This document shows positions 1 to 11,383 of a DNA stretch of 64,000 nt, one piece after another (position 1 is the first letter of the stretch; each line of letters starts with the position of its first letter). Below the pieces are notes generated by a model that was not told where the DNA came from, made no database searches, and saw only the letters and a list, made by a program, of their open reading frames with translations. Source of the DNA: Stutzerimonas decontaminans (GTDB lineage: Bacteria; Pseudomonadota; Gammaproteobacteria; Pseudomonadales; Pseudomonadaceae); the NCBI RefSeq assembly GCF_000661915.1, contig NZ_CP007509.1, forward strand, positions 1,116,001-1,180,000. The letters run 5' to 3'. The position numbers and the translations under genes were made by a program.

Positions 1-86
1 CCCGGCCGGCGAGGAAGCGCCGGTCGGGCGATAGCGGTAGGCATGGCCTCCGGCCGTATAACAAGATCAAGAGGAACTGGAATCGT

Positions 87-1448
87 ATGAAAACAACAAG
101 AAAGCTATTCAGTGTCTTGGCCTTCTCTCTGCTTGCGAGCAGTGTGATGGCTGCCGTTTCCCCTGAGGAAGCGGCCAAGCTTGGTACCTCGCTGACCCCG
201 CTGGGTGCGGAAAAGGCTGGTAACGCCGACGGCAGCATTCCCGAGTGGACTGGCGGTCTCAAGACCGACGCAGCTCCGCTGAAGAACGGGCATCTGACCA
301 ACCCCTTCAAGGACGAGCAGCCCAAGTTCGTCATCACCGCGCAGAACGCCGAGCAATACAAGGACAAGCTGACTGCCGGGCAGTTGGCAATGTTCAAGCG
401 CTATCCGGAAACCTACAAGATTCGCGTATTCCCCACTCACCGGTCGGTTGCCGTGCCGGATGAGATCTACCAGGCTGCGAAGAAGAGCGCCGTGAATACC
501 GAACTCGTCGAAGGCGGGAACGGTATCGCCAACTTCACCGACAGCCGCTACTACGCATTCCCGATCCCGAAAAACGGGCTGGAAGTGGTGTGGAACCACA
601 TCACCCGTTATCGCGGCGGAAACGTGCGACGCAATATCGTCCAGGCCACTCCGCAAACAAACGGCAGCTACACCATGGTCCATTTCGAGGATGAGGTGGC
701 GTTCCCGCTGGGCATGACCGATCTGGACCCGGAACGCGCCAAGAACGCGCTGCTGTTTTTCAAGCAGCGAGTGACTGCGCCTTCGCGTCTGGCGGGTAAC
801 GTATTGCTGGTGCACGACTCGCTGGACCAGGTAAAGGAGCCGCGTCAGGCCTGGATCTACAACGCTGGTCAGCGTCGTGTTCGCCGCGCGCCGCAGGTGG
901 CCTATGACGGCCCGGGTACCGCATCGGACGGCATGCGCACCACCGATAACTTCGATATGTTCAGCGGCGCGCCGGATCGCTATGACTGGAAGCTGGTCGG
1001 CAAGAAAGAGCTGTTCATCCCCTATAACAGCTATGAAATTGCATCCAGCGATCTGAAATACAAGGACGTCATCAAGGCCGGCCACGTTAATCAGGATCTG
1101 GCACGTTACGAGCTTCACCGCGTCTGGGAGATCGAGGCCACGCTCAAGAGCGGCGAGCGCAACATTTACGCCAAGCGTCGCTTCTTCGTCGACGAGGACA
1201 GCTGGACCATCGTCCAGTCGGAGCTGTATGACGGTCGTGGCCAGCTCTGGCGTGTCGGTGAGGCCCACTCGCTGCAGTACTACCAGCACAAGGTGCCGGC
1301 TTATGCCTTCGAAGCGCTCTACGACATCATTTCCGGCCGCTACATTGCGATCGGTATGAGCAATGAGGAGAAGCCTCACGAGTACGGTTATCGCGCGTCT
1401 GCCCGCGATTTCACGCCGGCCGCGCTGCGCAATGCCGGGGTGCGCTGA
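87..1448 (+). CDS. DUF1329 family envelope protein
   Basis: The 453-residue product has an N-terminal signal peptide (basic MKTTRK, hydrophobic stretch, cleavage probably near VMAAV at 20-24), so it should be exported. The body matches the DUF1329 family as I remember it (N-terminal LGTSLTPLGAEKAGN, a PEWTGG motif, and a C-terminal part with repeated Tyr/Arg-rich strands such as YAKRRFFVDEDSW), related in fold to outer-membrane lipoprotein-sorting proteins. In Pseudomonas these genes usually follow a DUF1302 outer-membrane protein, which would lie just left of the window. A strong terminator follows, and a MalT-like regulator lies downstream on the same strand. The start has AAGAGGAAC about 10 bases upstream. 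The biochemical function is not established. Confidence 0.85.
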   Translation: MKTTRKLFSVLAFSLLASSVMAAVSPEEAAKLGTSLTPLGAEKAGNADGSIPEWTGGLKTDAAPLKNGHLTNPFKDEQPKFVITAQNAEQYKDKLTAGQLAMFKRYPETYKIRVFPTHRSVAVPDEIYQAAKKSAVNTELVEGGNGIANFTDSRYYAFPIPKNGLEVVWNHITRYRGGNVRRNIVQATPQTNGSYTMVHFEDEVAFPLGMTDLDPERAKNALLFFKQRVTAPSRLAGNVLLVHDSLDQVKEPRQAWIYNAGQRRVRRAPQVAYDGPGTASDGMRTTDNFDMFSGAPDRYDWKLVGKKELFIPYNSYEIASSDLKYKDVIKAGHVNQDLARYELHRVWEIEATLKSGERNIYAKRRFFVDEDSWTIVQSELYDGRGQLWRVGEAHSLQYYQHKVPAYAFEALYDIISGRYIAIGMSNEEKPHEYGYRASARDFTPAALRNAGVR

Positions 1449-1472
1449 TCTACTGACATTTGGCAGGTGAAT

Positions 1473-1501
1473 AAGGCGGCCAAGTTGGCCGCCTTTTTTT
1501 T
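1473..1501 (+). terminator. Rho-independent terminator after the DUF1329 gene
   Basis: A GC-rich stem (AAGGCGGCC pairing with GGCCGCCTT) is followed by an uninterrupted run of T. It sits 25 bases after the DUF1329 stop codon. Confidence 0.9.
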
Positions 1502-1699
1502 TGTTGCGAACCAGTGGATGATAATTTTCGTTCGGTGCTCGGAGTTTGGGCATGCCGCACTGCCTGACAGCTAGCCAGCGATGCGGCTGGTGTGCAACGA
1601 CAAGGAGCGTTTTGGCTGAAGGCTGCGACAACCGGGCGTAATGTCGGGCACACACGCCGCTGTGTTTCAATGGACTGATTAGAACAAGAGAACGTTGCC

Positions 1700-4321
1700 A
1701 TGTCCGTACGCTTCATTCCTGATGCGCTCAGTGCAGAGGCAAACGCCGCAGAGCAACTCGCACCGGTTCCTCGGCTACCTCCGCTCCATGTTGGGCGACC
1801 AAGATTGGCCGCGGCGCTGCTCGAGACCGATTGCCGTCTGCGTTTAATCTGCGCACCGGCAGGATTTGGCAAGACCGTGCTGATGGGCGAGTGCGCTAGG
1901 CTGGTACCTGACGGGACGCGCCTGGTGTGGCTGGATCTCGGCGGGCGTAACTGCACCGTTCAGGCCCTGTACGCTCAGCTAAGCGATGCTCTGGGTGAGC
2001 CGGCCGGCATGGCGCGGGATTGCGAGCATGACATGCTTGCGCTGTTGCGTCGTGTCCGCCAGCCGCTATGGATCATGTTGGATGATTACCCGCGTGATTA
2101 CAGTCCAGAGCTAGATGCATGTCTCGACATGCTCCTTGATATGGGGCCCGCGCCTGTCAGTTGGTGGGTGTCGAGCCGCCGGCAACCGGCTTGGAAGTTG
2201 CCGCGTCTCCTGCTGCAAGGGCATTTGTACGAGCTCGAGGCTGAGGCGTTGGCGTTCACCGCCGAGGAACTCGAGCAGGTCCTCAAGGCGCATCGGCTGA
2301 CACTCTCTCCAGAAACTTTCCAGCAGCTGCAGAGGGGGATGGAGGGTTGGCCAGCCGGTGTCTGTCTCATGTTGCTGAATGCCGATGAGCAGGCGTTGCG
2401 CGAGCGTCTCGTTGCCGGAACCCCCCTGCTACGGGACTACGTTCAGCGTGAGGTGCTGGCGGGGTTGAGCGATGAGGTGCTCCGTGCGCTGAAGGCGCTG
2501 GCACGCATGCCCCGTTTCTCCGCAGAGCTCTGCGACCATGTGCTTGACGGTGTGGGGCGCGAGATTCTCGATATTCTCAAGACCCGCCAGCTGTTCATTC
2601 GACAGGTCGATAACTGTGGTGAGTGGTTTCGGTTGTGGAAGCCGCTTGCGCTGATGCTACAGCGCTCAGTTGAAAGCTCGGTGCCGACTCAGGTGCATCT
2701 ACGCGCCTGCCAATGGTTCGCCAGCCGTGGCGAAATGCGCGAGGCGGTAGAACACGCGCTGTGGGCGGGACAGCCTGAAGTGGCGGCGAATTACCTGCAG
2801 CGTTACGGGCAGGAACAATTGCTGATTGGGGACAACGTGTCCCGCTTTCTGAAGTGGCGAAGCGAGCTGCCTCAGGACCTGTTCGCCAGCACAACACGGC
2901 TGATCGTGTTGCAGGGTTGGGCACTGATCATTTCGGCGCGTCTCGACGAAGTGGACGACTGCCTGGCCGAACTGGCTAAGTTCTTTCCGCAACCCGATGC
3001 GCGTCGGCAGGCTCAGTTGCTGGCGCAATGGCAGGCGCTGCGAGGGTTTCTTGCGCGCCTGCGTGGCGAGCCCGAGGCACGGGAGAACTGTCTGCAGGCG
3101 CTGGAAGTGCTGTCCGATCATGCCTGGGCTCAACGTGTTCTCTGCTATCAGGTCCTGACACAACAGGCTATGGCCGAAGGCGAGCTGGAACTTGCTCAAC
3201 AATACAACAGCGAAGGCATGAAGCTCGCTCGCCTCAAGGGCAGTGTGCTTTACGAGGTGATGCTCAGTGTCGATCGCATTCAGCTGCTGGAACTGACAGG
3301 TGAGTTCGAGCGCGCGGTGGGAGTGCTGAACGAGGCATTACAGGCGCTGCGCGAGTCGGTTCGACATAGCCCTCTTATTGGCCGACTGCAGCTGCTGCAG
3401 GGACACCTGCTGGCTTATCAGGGGCTCGATGCGCCGGCGCAGGATGCTTACCGGCTCGGCAAGGCCGAGACCGAAACCTGCGGAGACTCTTACTGTTTCT
3501 TTGGCTACGTCGGGCTCGCCGAGCTCGCGGCGCGCAATCAGGAATTCGCGTGCGCTTATCACTGGCTGCGTGACGCCGAGCGACTTTCTCAGTGGCGGCA
3601 TGTGCCGGAGGCGAGGTTTCGCGGCATCCTGCCTCTGATTAATGGCGTGGCCTGGTTGCATCAGGGGGAATTACGCAAAGCGCGAGGCGCATTAGGCCAG
3701 GTATTGGCGTTGTATGAAGGGCAGGGTTATCTGTCCCCCTCCGGCTTCTATGAACTACTTCCAAGAGTGCGGCGCTATCTTGCGCTGATCGATATTCTTG
3801 AGGGGCAGCCGGCGAAGGCGATTCCGGCCCTGCGCGAGCAGATCGAGGGAAACATGCGGGTTCAGAGACTGGGCTTGGCCTGTGAGTGCCGTTTCAGTTT
3901 GGCCGAGGCCCTGCACGCCAACGGGCAGGCGGCCGAGGCAGAGCTGGAGCTGCGTCTGGCCCTTGGGGAGGCTGCTCGGCAGCATCTGGTAAAACCGTTG
4001 TATGAATTGGATCACCGCCAGCCGCAATGGCTGGCGGGCGTGCTTCCCGCGCTTAAGGGCGAGTCGCTACGCCAGCGCCTGTTCAGATACGAGCGGGAAC
4101 CCGAGGTTACACTCACGGCATCGGATGAAACGGTACTCAGCAATCGGGAATTGACAGTATTGCGCCTGATTGCCCAGGGGTGCTCGAACCAGGAGATTGC
4201 CGAACAACTGTTCATATCCCTGCATACCGTCAAGACCCATGCGCGCAGGATCAACACGAAGCTGGGAGTTGCGCGTCGTACTCAGGCGGTGGCGAAGGCC
4301 AAGGCCCTGGCTTGGCTCTGA
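1700..4321 (+). CDS. MalT-like LuxR-family transcriptional regulator
   Basis: This 873-residue protein has the large LuxR (LAL/MalT) architecture. A P-loop (APAGFGKT, residues 52-59) begins an N-terminal ATPase/signal-sensing part, a long alpha-helical repeat region fills the middle (about 330-780), and a LuxR helix-turn-helix ends the protein (about 808-873, with LSNRELTVLRLIAQG and HTVKTHARRI). Such regulators bind ATP and an inducer and activate nearby operons. The gene is alone between the DUF1329 gene and a convergent small gene, so it probably controls the DUF1302/DUF1329 genes upstream. That regulatory link is inferred from position. The inducer cannot be read from the sequence. Confidence 0.88.
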   Translation: MSVRFIPDALSAEANAAEQLAPVPRLPPLHVGRPRLAAALLETDCRLRLICAPAGFGKTVLMGECARLVPDGTRLVWLDLGGRNCTVQALYAQLSDALGEPAGMARDCEHDMLALLRRVRQPLWIMLDDYPRDYSPELDACLDMLLDMGPAPVSWWVSSRRQPAWKLPRLLLQGHLYELEAEALAFTAEELEQVLKAHRLTLSPETFQQLQRGMEGWPAGVCLMLLNADEQALRERLVAGTPLLRDYVQREVLAGLSDEVLRALKALARMPRFSAELCDHVLDGVGREILDILKTRQLFIRQVDNCGEWFRLWKPLALMLQRSVESSVPTQVHLRACQWFASRGEMREAVEHALWAGQPEVAANYLQRYGQEQLLIGDNVSRFLKWRSELPQDLFASTTRLIVLQGWALIISARLDEVDDCLAELAKFFPQPDARRQAQLLAQWQALRGFLARLRGEPEARENCLQALEVLSDHAWAQRVLCYQVLTQQAMAEGELELAQQYNSEGMKLARLKGSVLYEVMLSVDRIQLLELTGEFERAVGVLNEALQALRESVRHSPLIGRLQLLQGHLLAYQGLDAPAQDAYRLGKAETETCGDSYCFFGYVGLAELAARNQEFACAYHWLRDAERLSQWRHVPEARFRGILPLINGVAWLHQGELRKARGALGQVLALYEGQGYLSPSGFYELLPRVRRYLALIDILEGQPAKAIPALREQIEGNMRVQRLGLACECRFSLAEALHANGQAAEAELELRLALGEAARQHLVKPLYELDHRQPQWLAGVLPALKGESLRQRLFRYEREPEVTLTASDETVLSNRELTVLRLIAQGCSNQEIAEQLFISLHTVKTHARRINTKLGVARRTQAVAKAKALAWL

Positions 4322-4485
4322 GAGCGGAAGTCATCGAAGGGATTCACCGTTGCGCCTGAAACAGCGCAATTCAGGCACAACAACTCGCTGCGAGCCTTAA
4401 GGCCAGCAGGCGAAAATGGATTCTTGTTTTTGTTGGGTGAACTTCGGGGCGGAGCGGCAACCTGCAGGCAGTCAGGTTGATGACA

Positions 4486-4755
4486 TCACAGTGGAGCGGG
4501 CTGGAAGCCTCCGTGGGACATCCGTTGCGGCAACTGCTCGCCTCGTTCGATGGCCAGACTGACCTGCAGGCTGGTGATCAATCGCTGCAACTGTTGTTGA
4601 TCGCGCCACTGGTCGGCACTGATGTAGCGCTTCACAGCAACGCCTTCCGTTCCGGTCAAGGTCAGCAGGATGCTGCCATCGGGCTTCTCGATGCTGAAAT
4701 TGACGTTGTAGCGGGGACGAAACACATCGCTGATCTTCTGGAATGGACTCGTCAT
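4486..4755 (-). CDS. DUF3509 domain-containing small protein
   Basis: The 89-residue product begins MTSPFQKISDVFRPRYNVNF and carries the pattern of a short Pseudomonas-restricted family (DUF3509): an N-terminal amphipathic helix, strands around SILLTLT, and a helix around RDQQQLQRLITSLQ. There is no signal peptide or membrane segment. The family assignment is from memory, and no function is known. The gene is convergent with the LuxR gene and lies downstream of yebG on the same strand, with a 117-base gap. Confidence 0.7.
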   Translation of the reverse strand: MTSPFQKISDVFRPRYNVNFSIEKPDGSILLTLTGTEGVAVKRYISADQWRDQQQLQRLITSLQVSLAIERGEQLPQRMSHGGFQPAPL

Positions 4756-4872
4756 TGCCTGTACCTGTTTGAGGGGGTTGCCAGCAATGGACCCGGCAAA
4801 GCGACGACAAGTTTCCCAAGCGCAACGTTCACAAATTATCGGAAACCCAACGCAGGATCTGCTATCCGCGCG

Positions 4873-5127
4873 TCATGCCTGCGCGGTCAGTTCGGCCAGC
4901 GCCTCGGGGCTGCTCTTGAACGCCTTGGCGAATAGATCGCGATGCCTGGCCATATAGATACCGATATCCTCAGCCTGTTTTTCGCTCAGCGACGGAGACG
5001 CTTGTTGCAGGACGGCGGCCAGTGCCTCAGCCAGCTCCAACATCTTGTCATGACGATCGGCTTCGGCTTTATCCATGAACAAACGCTCCAGGTCCCGACT
5101 GCTGCGGTACACCACTTCGACGGCCAT
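4873..5127 (-). CDS. yebG: YebG family SOS-induced protein
   Basis: The 84-residue product starts MAVEVVYRSSRDLERLFMDK and continues with a KAEADRHDKMLELAEAL helix typical of YebG. YebG is a small cytoplasmic protein induced by DNA damage under LexA control in enterobacteria; its exact role is not settled. The identification is supported by a near-ideal LexA box 28 bases upstream of the start codon. The reading frame ends in ELTAQA, and nothing looks truncated. Confidence 0.88.
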   Translation of the reverse strand: MAVEVVYRSSRDLERLFMDKAEADRHDKMLELAEALAAVLQQASPSLSEKQAEDIGIYMARHRDLFAKAFKSSPEALAELTAQA

Positions 5128-5154
5128 TTACCACCTCGGTCATTGGCAGATTGA

Positions 5155-5174
5155 TACTGTTTATGCGTACAGTA
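5155..5174 (-). promoter_or_regulatory. LexA (SOS) box of yebG
   Basis: The site has the form TA-CTGT-N8-ACAG-TA, a full match to both conserved half-sites of the gammaproteobacterial SOS box. It lies 28 bases upstream of the yebG start, where LexA would block transcription. Regulation is inferred from this match and from the known SOS control of yebG. Confidence 0.88.
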
Positions 5175-5225
5175 TGGGCTGCCCGCACGAAGATTGATAG
5201 TACGTTGTGCTCGACGAAACCAAGA

Positions 5226-5690
5226 TCAGTTGGCGAAATGCCCTTGCAAGCGTTCGGCGTGAAATTCCAGTGTGGCTGCGCGGTAGCCGCTACGCAGCAG
5301 CGGTAGCGGCAGGCATGACTCCCAGCTGGCGCCGGGCTGGAGGTCGCCAGGTCCCTGGTAGGTCGGTGCGTCATAGGCGCGCCGCGCAAGATTGGTGCGT
5401 GAGCCTGGCGAGTAGGCGGCTACTTCCCACTGCAAACTTTGCAGCTTCTTGTTGGTGTGGTTGTGCAGGCTTACGTGCAGCGGCTGCGCGCCGGGACAGC
5501 GTTGCGGATCATGCATCAGCTGAATCTCTACCCGCGCAAGCAACTGTTCCTCACGATGCTCTTGCCAAAGCACCCAGCCTGCGACCAGGGCGAGGCCGAG
5601 CACAGCGCCCAGCGAAATGGGAACGGCTCGAAGTGGGTAGCGAATCAGCAGCACCAGCCAGGTGAGGATAAGCAAGGCGCCAATCAGCAT
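5226..5690 (-). CDS. Small membrane-anchored protein of unknown function
   Basis: The 154-residue product opens with two closely spaced hydrophobic segments (about residues 2-17 and 22-42), followed by a charged linker (EHREEQ) and a soluble, probably periplasmic domain of about 100 residues with strands and two Cys residues (CPGAQP, ESCLPL) that could form a disulfide. I do not recognise a named family. Similar proteins in Pseudomonas are sometimes labelled multidrug transporter without evidence, and this one is too small for that. It follows dciA on the same strand after a 117-base gap. Confidence 0.65.
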   Translation of the reverse strand: MLIGALLILTWLVLLIRYPLRAVPISLGAVLGLALVAGWVLWQEHREEQLLARVEIQLMHDPQRCPGAQPLHVSLHNHTNKKLQSLQWEVAAYSPGSRTNLARRAYDAPTYQGPGDLQPGASWESCLPLPLLRSGYRAATLEFHAERLQGHFAN

Positions 5691-5807
5691 GGCCGAATAC
5701 CGCTGAACAGGTCACTAAGCATGGAAGTCCTCCGTTGCGACACGGTTCATGCTAACTCGTGCCGGCGAGCCCTGCGCATTGATGCATTACGTATTTGTAG
5801 CAGGATG

Positions 5808-6260
5808 TCAGTCTTGCGGACCGCGACTGGCCAGGCGCTCAAGTGCAGCTCTTAGCTTGGGGTCGCGGATGTCATCGGCCGCTGCCTGGATACTGTTTGC
5901 AGCATTGCTCGAAAGCGGCTGTGTGCGTGCTGGGGTGTGCCTTGGAGGTGGCGGTGGCTGCACCTTGAACTGGATGCGTAGCAGGCCGGCGAATTCCTCG
6001 AAGGCCTCTAGCTGGCGCTGCAATCGACGCTGCTGGTAGCGCAGACGTGTGGCCCAATGGCCATCAGTGACGATCAGCAGCAGGCAGCCCTCGCGCCAGG
6101 ACGCTACGCGACAATGCTCGCGTGCCGCTGGCTGTAGCTGGCTTTCCAGCAGCCGCTGCAGGCGATCTAGGCGAAGAGCTTCACCGAACAGAGCCCTGAG
6201 CGGCTTCGCTTCGCGCAACAGTGTGGCCGGAGCACGGGCCGGCGACGGGCGAAAGGCCAT
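5808..6260 (-). CDS. dciA: DciA-type DUF721 protein, replicative helicase loader
   Basis: The 150-residue protein has an N-terminal DUF721 (DciA) domain. It contains the characteristic helix LQRLLESQLQPAAREHC, followed by the WREGCLLLIVTDGHWATRLRYQ strand-helix region. The C-terminal third is Pro/Ala-rich and likely disordered. DciA is the ancestral partner that helps load the replicative helicase DnaB in bacteria lacking DnaC, including Pseudomonas. It is divergent from secA here. In P. aeruginosa the DUF721 gene also sits near secA (recalled, not checked). Assignment as a functional DciA rests on family membership. Confidence 0.82.
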   Translation of the reverse strand: MAFRPSPARAPATLLREAKPLRALFGEALRLDRLQRLLESQLQPAAREHCRVASWREGCLLLIVTDGHWATRLRYQQRRLQRQLEAFEEFAGLLRIQFKVQPPPPPRHTPARTQPLSSNAANSIQAAADDIRDPKLRAALERLASRGPQD

Positions 6261-6555
6261 GATGGTCCGTAGGACGTTGATGAGGCTCCTATGGTAACAG
6301 AAGCTCAGATGCCCGAGCCTGCGCCCGCTATAGCCTGGGGTCGAGCATTTTCGGCAGCCGAAGTAGCGCAGCGAGAGTGCTCTTCATGCTTCATGAGCAC
6401 GACTGGTCGCCCGCGTAGCAGCTCCGTTGCTGCGTCGCTGCGCTGCGCAGTCAGGCACCTTTCCTCACTGCCGTTTCCGAGTAGAATGGCCCCTTTGCAC
6501 GCAGCCGTGACCCCGCGGGCGTGCCTCCATCCCCAGCATGGAAGTCTTTGTTGAT

Positions 6556-9294
<2,739 letters not shown>

Positions 9295-9318
9295 GTCCGA
9301 CCTTGCCTGATGATTCCG

Positions 9319-9354
9319 CGCCGCGACCGGCTTCTGCCGCTCGCGGCGTTTTTG
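9319..9354 (+). terminator. Terminator after secA
   Basis: A perfect 8-base stem (CGCCGCGA with TCGCGGCG) is followed directly by TTTTT, 24 bases past the secA stop. It separates secA from argJ. Confidence 0.85.
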
Positions 9355-9408
9355 TCGCAATCCCTTTCTCGGCCTGTTGGCCATCCATTGTTCTGAAGGA
9401 GCGCATCC

Positions 9409-10626
9409 ATGGCTGTCGGTCTTGGTCCTTTACCCACGCTGCACCCGGTACCCGGTTTCGAACTCGGCATTGCTTCAGCGGGTATCAAGCGACCGGGCCG
9501 CAAGGACGTGGTGATCATGCGTTGTGCCGAGGGCTCGCGGATTGCTGGAGTGACAACGACAAACGCTTTTTGCGCCGCGCCAGTGATCATCACTCGCGAA
9601 CGTATGCACGGTCCGGTGCGTTACCTGCTGACCAACACCGGTAATGCCAATGCCGGAACCGGGCCGCAGGGCCTGACTGATGCGCGGCATACCTGCGCGG
9701 CCCTCGCTGCCATTACCGGAGTCGACGAGACCGCCGTGCTGCCTTTCTCGACTGGTGTGATCGGCGAGCCGCTGCCGGTACAGAAGATCGAATCGGCGCT
9801 GCAGGCTGCACTCGATGATCTGTCGCCGGACCACTGGGCCGAGGCCGCGACTGGCATCATGACCACCGATACGCTGCCCAAGGGTGCCAGCCGTCAGTTC
9901 CAGCACGATGGCGTGACGGTGACCGTCACCGGTATCAGCAAGGGCGCCGGGATGATCCGGCCGAACATGGCGACCATGCTTGGCTATATCGCCACCGATG
10001 CCAAGGTTGCCGGCAGCGTGCTGCAGGATCTGGTGCGCGATGCGGCGAACAAGTCGTTCAACCGCATCACGATCGATGGTGATACTTCCACCAACGATTG
10101 CTGCATGCTGATCGCCACCGGCCAGGCGGCGCTGCCGGAGATCACCGAAGCCAGCGGCGAGCTGTTCGACAAGCTCAAGCAGGCAGTGCTGGAGGTCTTC
10201 ATGGAGGTGGCTCAGGCCATCGTCCGCGACGGTGAAGGCGCGACCAAGTTCGTCACGGTGCAGGTCAACGGTGGTGGTAACCATCAGGAGTGCCTGAACG
10301 TCGCTTATGCCGTGGCGCATTCGCCGCTGATCAAGACCGCGCTGTTCGCCTCGGACCCGAACTGGGGCCGAATACTCGCTGCGGTCGGCTATGCCGGCGT
10401 GCCTGACCTGGATGTAAGCAAGATCGACGTGTTTCTGGGTGAAGTCTGCATCGCCAGCCAGGGCGGTCGCTCGCCCAGCTACACCGAAGAGCAGGGCGCG
10501 GCGGTGATGGCTCGCGAGGAAATCACCATCCGCATTGAGTTGGGTCGTGGCAGCTGCAGCGAGACCATCTGGACCACCGATCTGTCCCACGAGTACGTGA
10601 AGATCAACGCCGAATACCGGACCTGA
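9409..10626 (+). CDS. argJ: Glutamate N-acetyltransferase / amino-acid acetyltransferase ArgJ
   Basis: ArgJ transfers the acetyl group from N-acetylornithine to glutamate, closing the cyclic arginine pathway; bifunctional forms also use acetyl-CoA. The 405-residue product has the family landmarks, including TTDTLPKG and the autocleavage region [16 protein letters not shown], where the Thr in ATML becomes the N-terminal nucleophile of the beta chain. It also has DPNWGRI and a C-terminal [15 protein letters not shown]. An AAGGAGCG ribosome-binding site precedes the ATG at good spacing. A hairpin follows before the glutathione transferase gene. The secA-argJ-GST-mutT order matches P. aeruginosa as recalled. 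Confidence 0.96.
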   Translation: MAVGLGPLPTLHPVPGFELGIASAGIKRPGRKDVVIMRCAEGSRIAGVTTTNAFCAAPVIITRERMHGPVRYLLTNTGNANAGTGPQGLTDARHTCAALAAITGVDETAVLPFSTGVIGEPLPVQKIESALQAALDDLSPDHWAEAATGIMTTDTLPKGASRQFQHDGVTVTVTGISKGAGMIRPNMATMLGYIATDAKVAGSVLQDLVRDAANKSFNRITIDGDTSTNDCCMLIATGQAALPEITEASGELFDKLKQAVLEVFMEVAQAIVRDGEGATKFVTVQVNGGGNHQECLNVAYAVAHSPLIKTALFASDPNWGRILAAVGYAGVPDLDVSKIDVFLGEVCIASQGGRSPSYTEEQGAAVMAREEITIRIELGRGSCSETIWTTDLSHEYVKINAEYRT

Positions 10627-10645
10627 TCGAACCCTGCCTGTAGCT

Positions 10646-10684
10646 ATTCCCGTTGTGCATGACCCCATGTGCAACGGGAATTTG
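10646..10684 (+). terminator. Hairpin after argJ, probable terminator
   Basis: Arms ATTCCCGTTG..GCATG and CATG..CAACGGGAAT form a long stem with a two-base internal mismatch and a four-base loop. The T tract behind it is short, so termination is likely but not certain. Confidence 0.65.
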
Positions 10685-10750
10685 CCATTTGCGCTTGCTG
10701 CGCTTTAACGTCCGCTGACTCTTCCCTAAGACACTCGAGGTGCATCGGTC

Positions 10751-11383
10751 ATGGCTCTGCAACTGGTAGTCGGCGACAAGAACTACTCATCCTGGTCGCT
10801 GCGCGCCGCCCTGGCAGTGGAACTGTCTGGCGCTGCGTGCGAACAGGTTCCGGTCTCACTCTATCGGCCGGACAGTCGAGCACGGCTGCTCGGTTATTCG
10901 CCGACCGGCAAGGTGCCGGTGCTGCTGACCGAGGACGGCCCGGTGTGGGATTCGCTGGCAATCGCCGAATACCTGGCCGAGCATTTCCCCGGTGCACATC
11001 TGTGGCCGCGCGAGCGCTATGCGCGCGCATTGGCGCGGAGTATCTGCGCGGAAATGCACAGCGGCTTTCAGGCGCTGCGCAGCCATCTGCCGATGGATAT
11101 GGCGCGCGACCAGGCCTTGCCCGAGCTTCCCGATGAAGTGCGGGCAGATATCGAACGAATCTGCGCCATCTGGAGCGATTGCCGCGAGCGCTTTGGCCTG
11201 AGTGGTGATTATCTGTTCGGGCAACCAGGCATTGCCGACGCCTTCTATGCGCCGGTGGCTTCGCGCCTGCGAAGTTATCAGGTGGCCTTGCCGGCTGCTG
11301 CAGCAAGTTACGTCGAGACGATCCATCGGTGGCCGGCTTTTCAGTGCTGGCAGCAGAGCGCCCTTCAGGAAGTGAGAAAGTGA
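10751..11383 (+). CDS. Glutathione S-transferase family protein
   Basis: The 210-residue protein has the two-domain GST layout. An N-terminal thioredoxin-like domain (LVVGDKNYSSWSLRAALAVEL) carries Ser residues in the catalytic loop, PTGKVPVLLTEDG provides the cis-Pro glutathione-binding loop, and WDSLAIAEYLAE follows. A helical C-terminal domain completes it. The NYSSWS active-site type is typical of a bacterial GST subgroup related to zeta/maleylacetoacetate isomerases; the substrate is unknown. The stop codon overlaps the GTG start of the next gene (GTGA), so the two are probably translationally coupled. Confidence 0.88.
   Translation: MALQLVVGDKNYSSWSLRAALAVELSGAACEQVPVSLYRPDSRARLLGYSPTGKVPVLLTEDGPVWDSLAIAEYLAEHFPGAHLWPRERYARALARSICAEMHSGFQALRSHLPMDMARDQALPELPDEVRADIERICAIWSDCRERFGLSGDYLFGQPGIADAFYAPVASRLRSYQVALPAAAASYVETIHRWPAFQCWQQSALQEVRK

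Noticed and set aside
105..1670. A 521-codon open frame opposite the DUF1329 gene
   Set aside because: Antisense to a gene with a signal peptide and family motifs; no ribosome-binding site or domain supports it.
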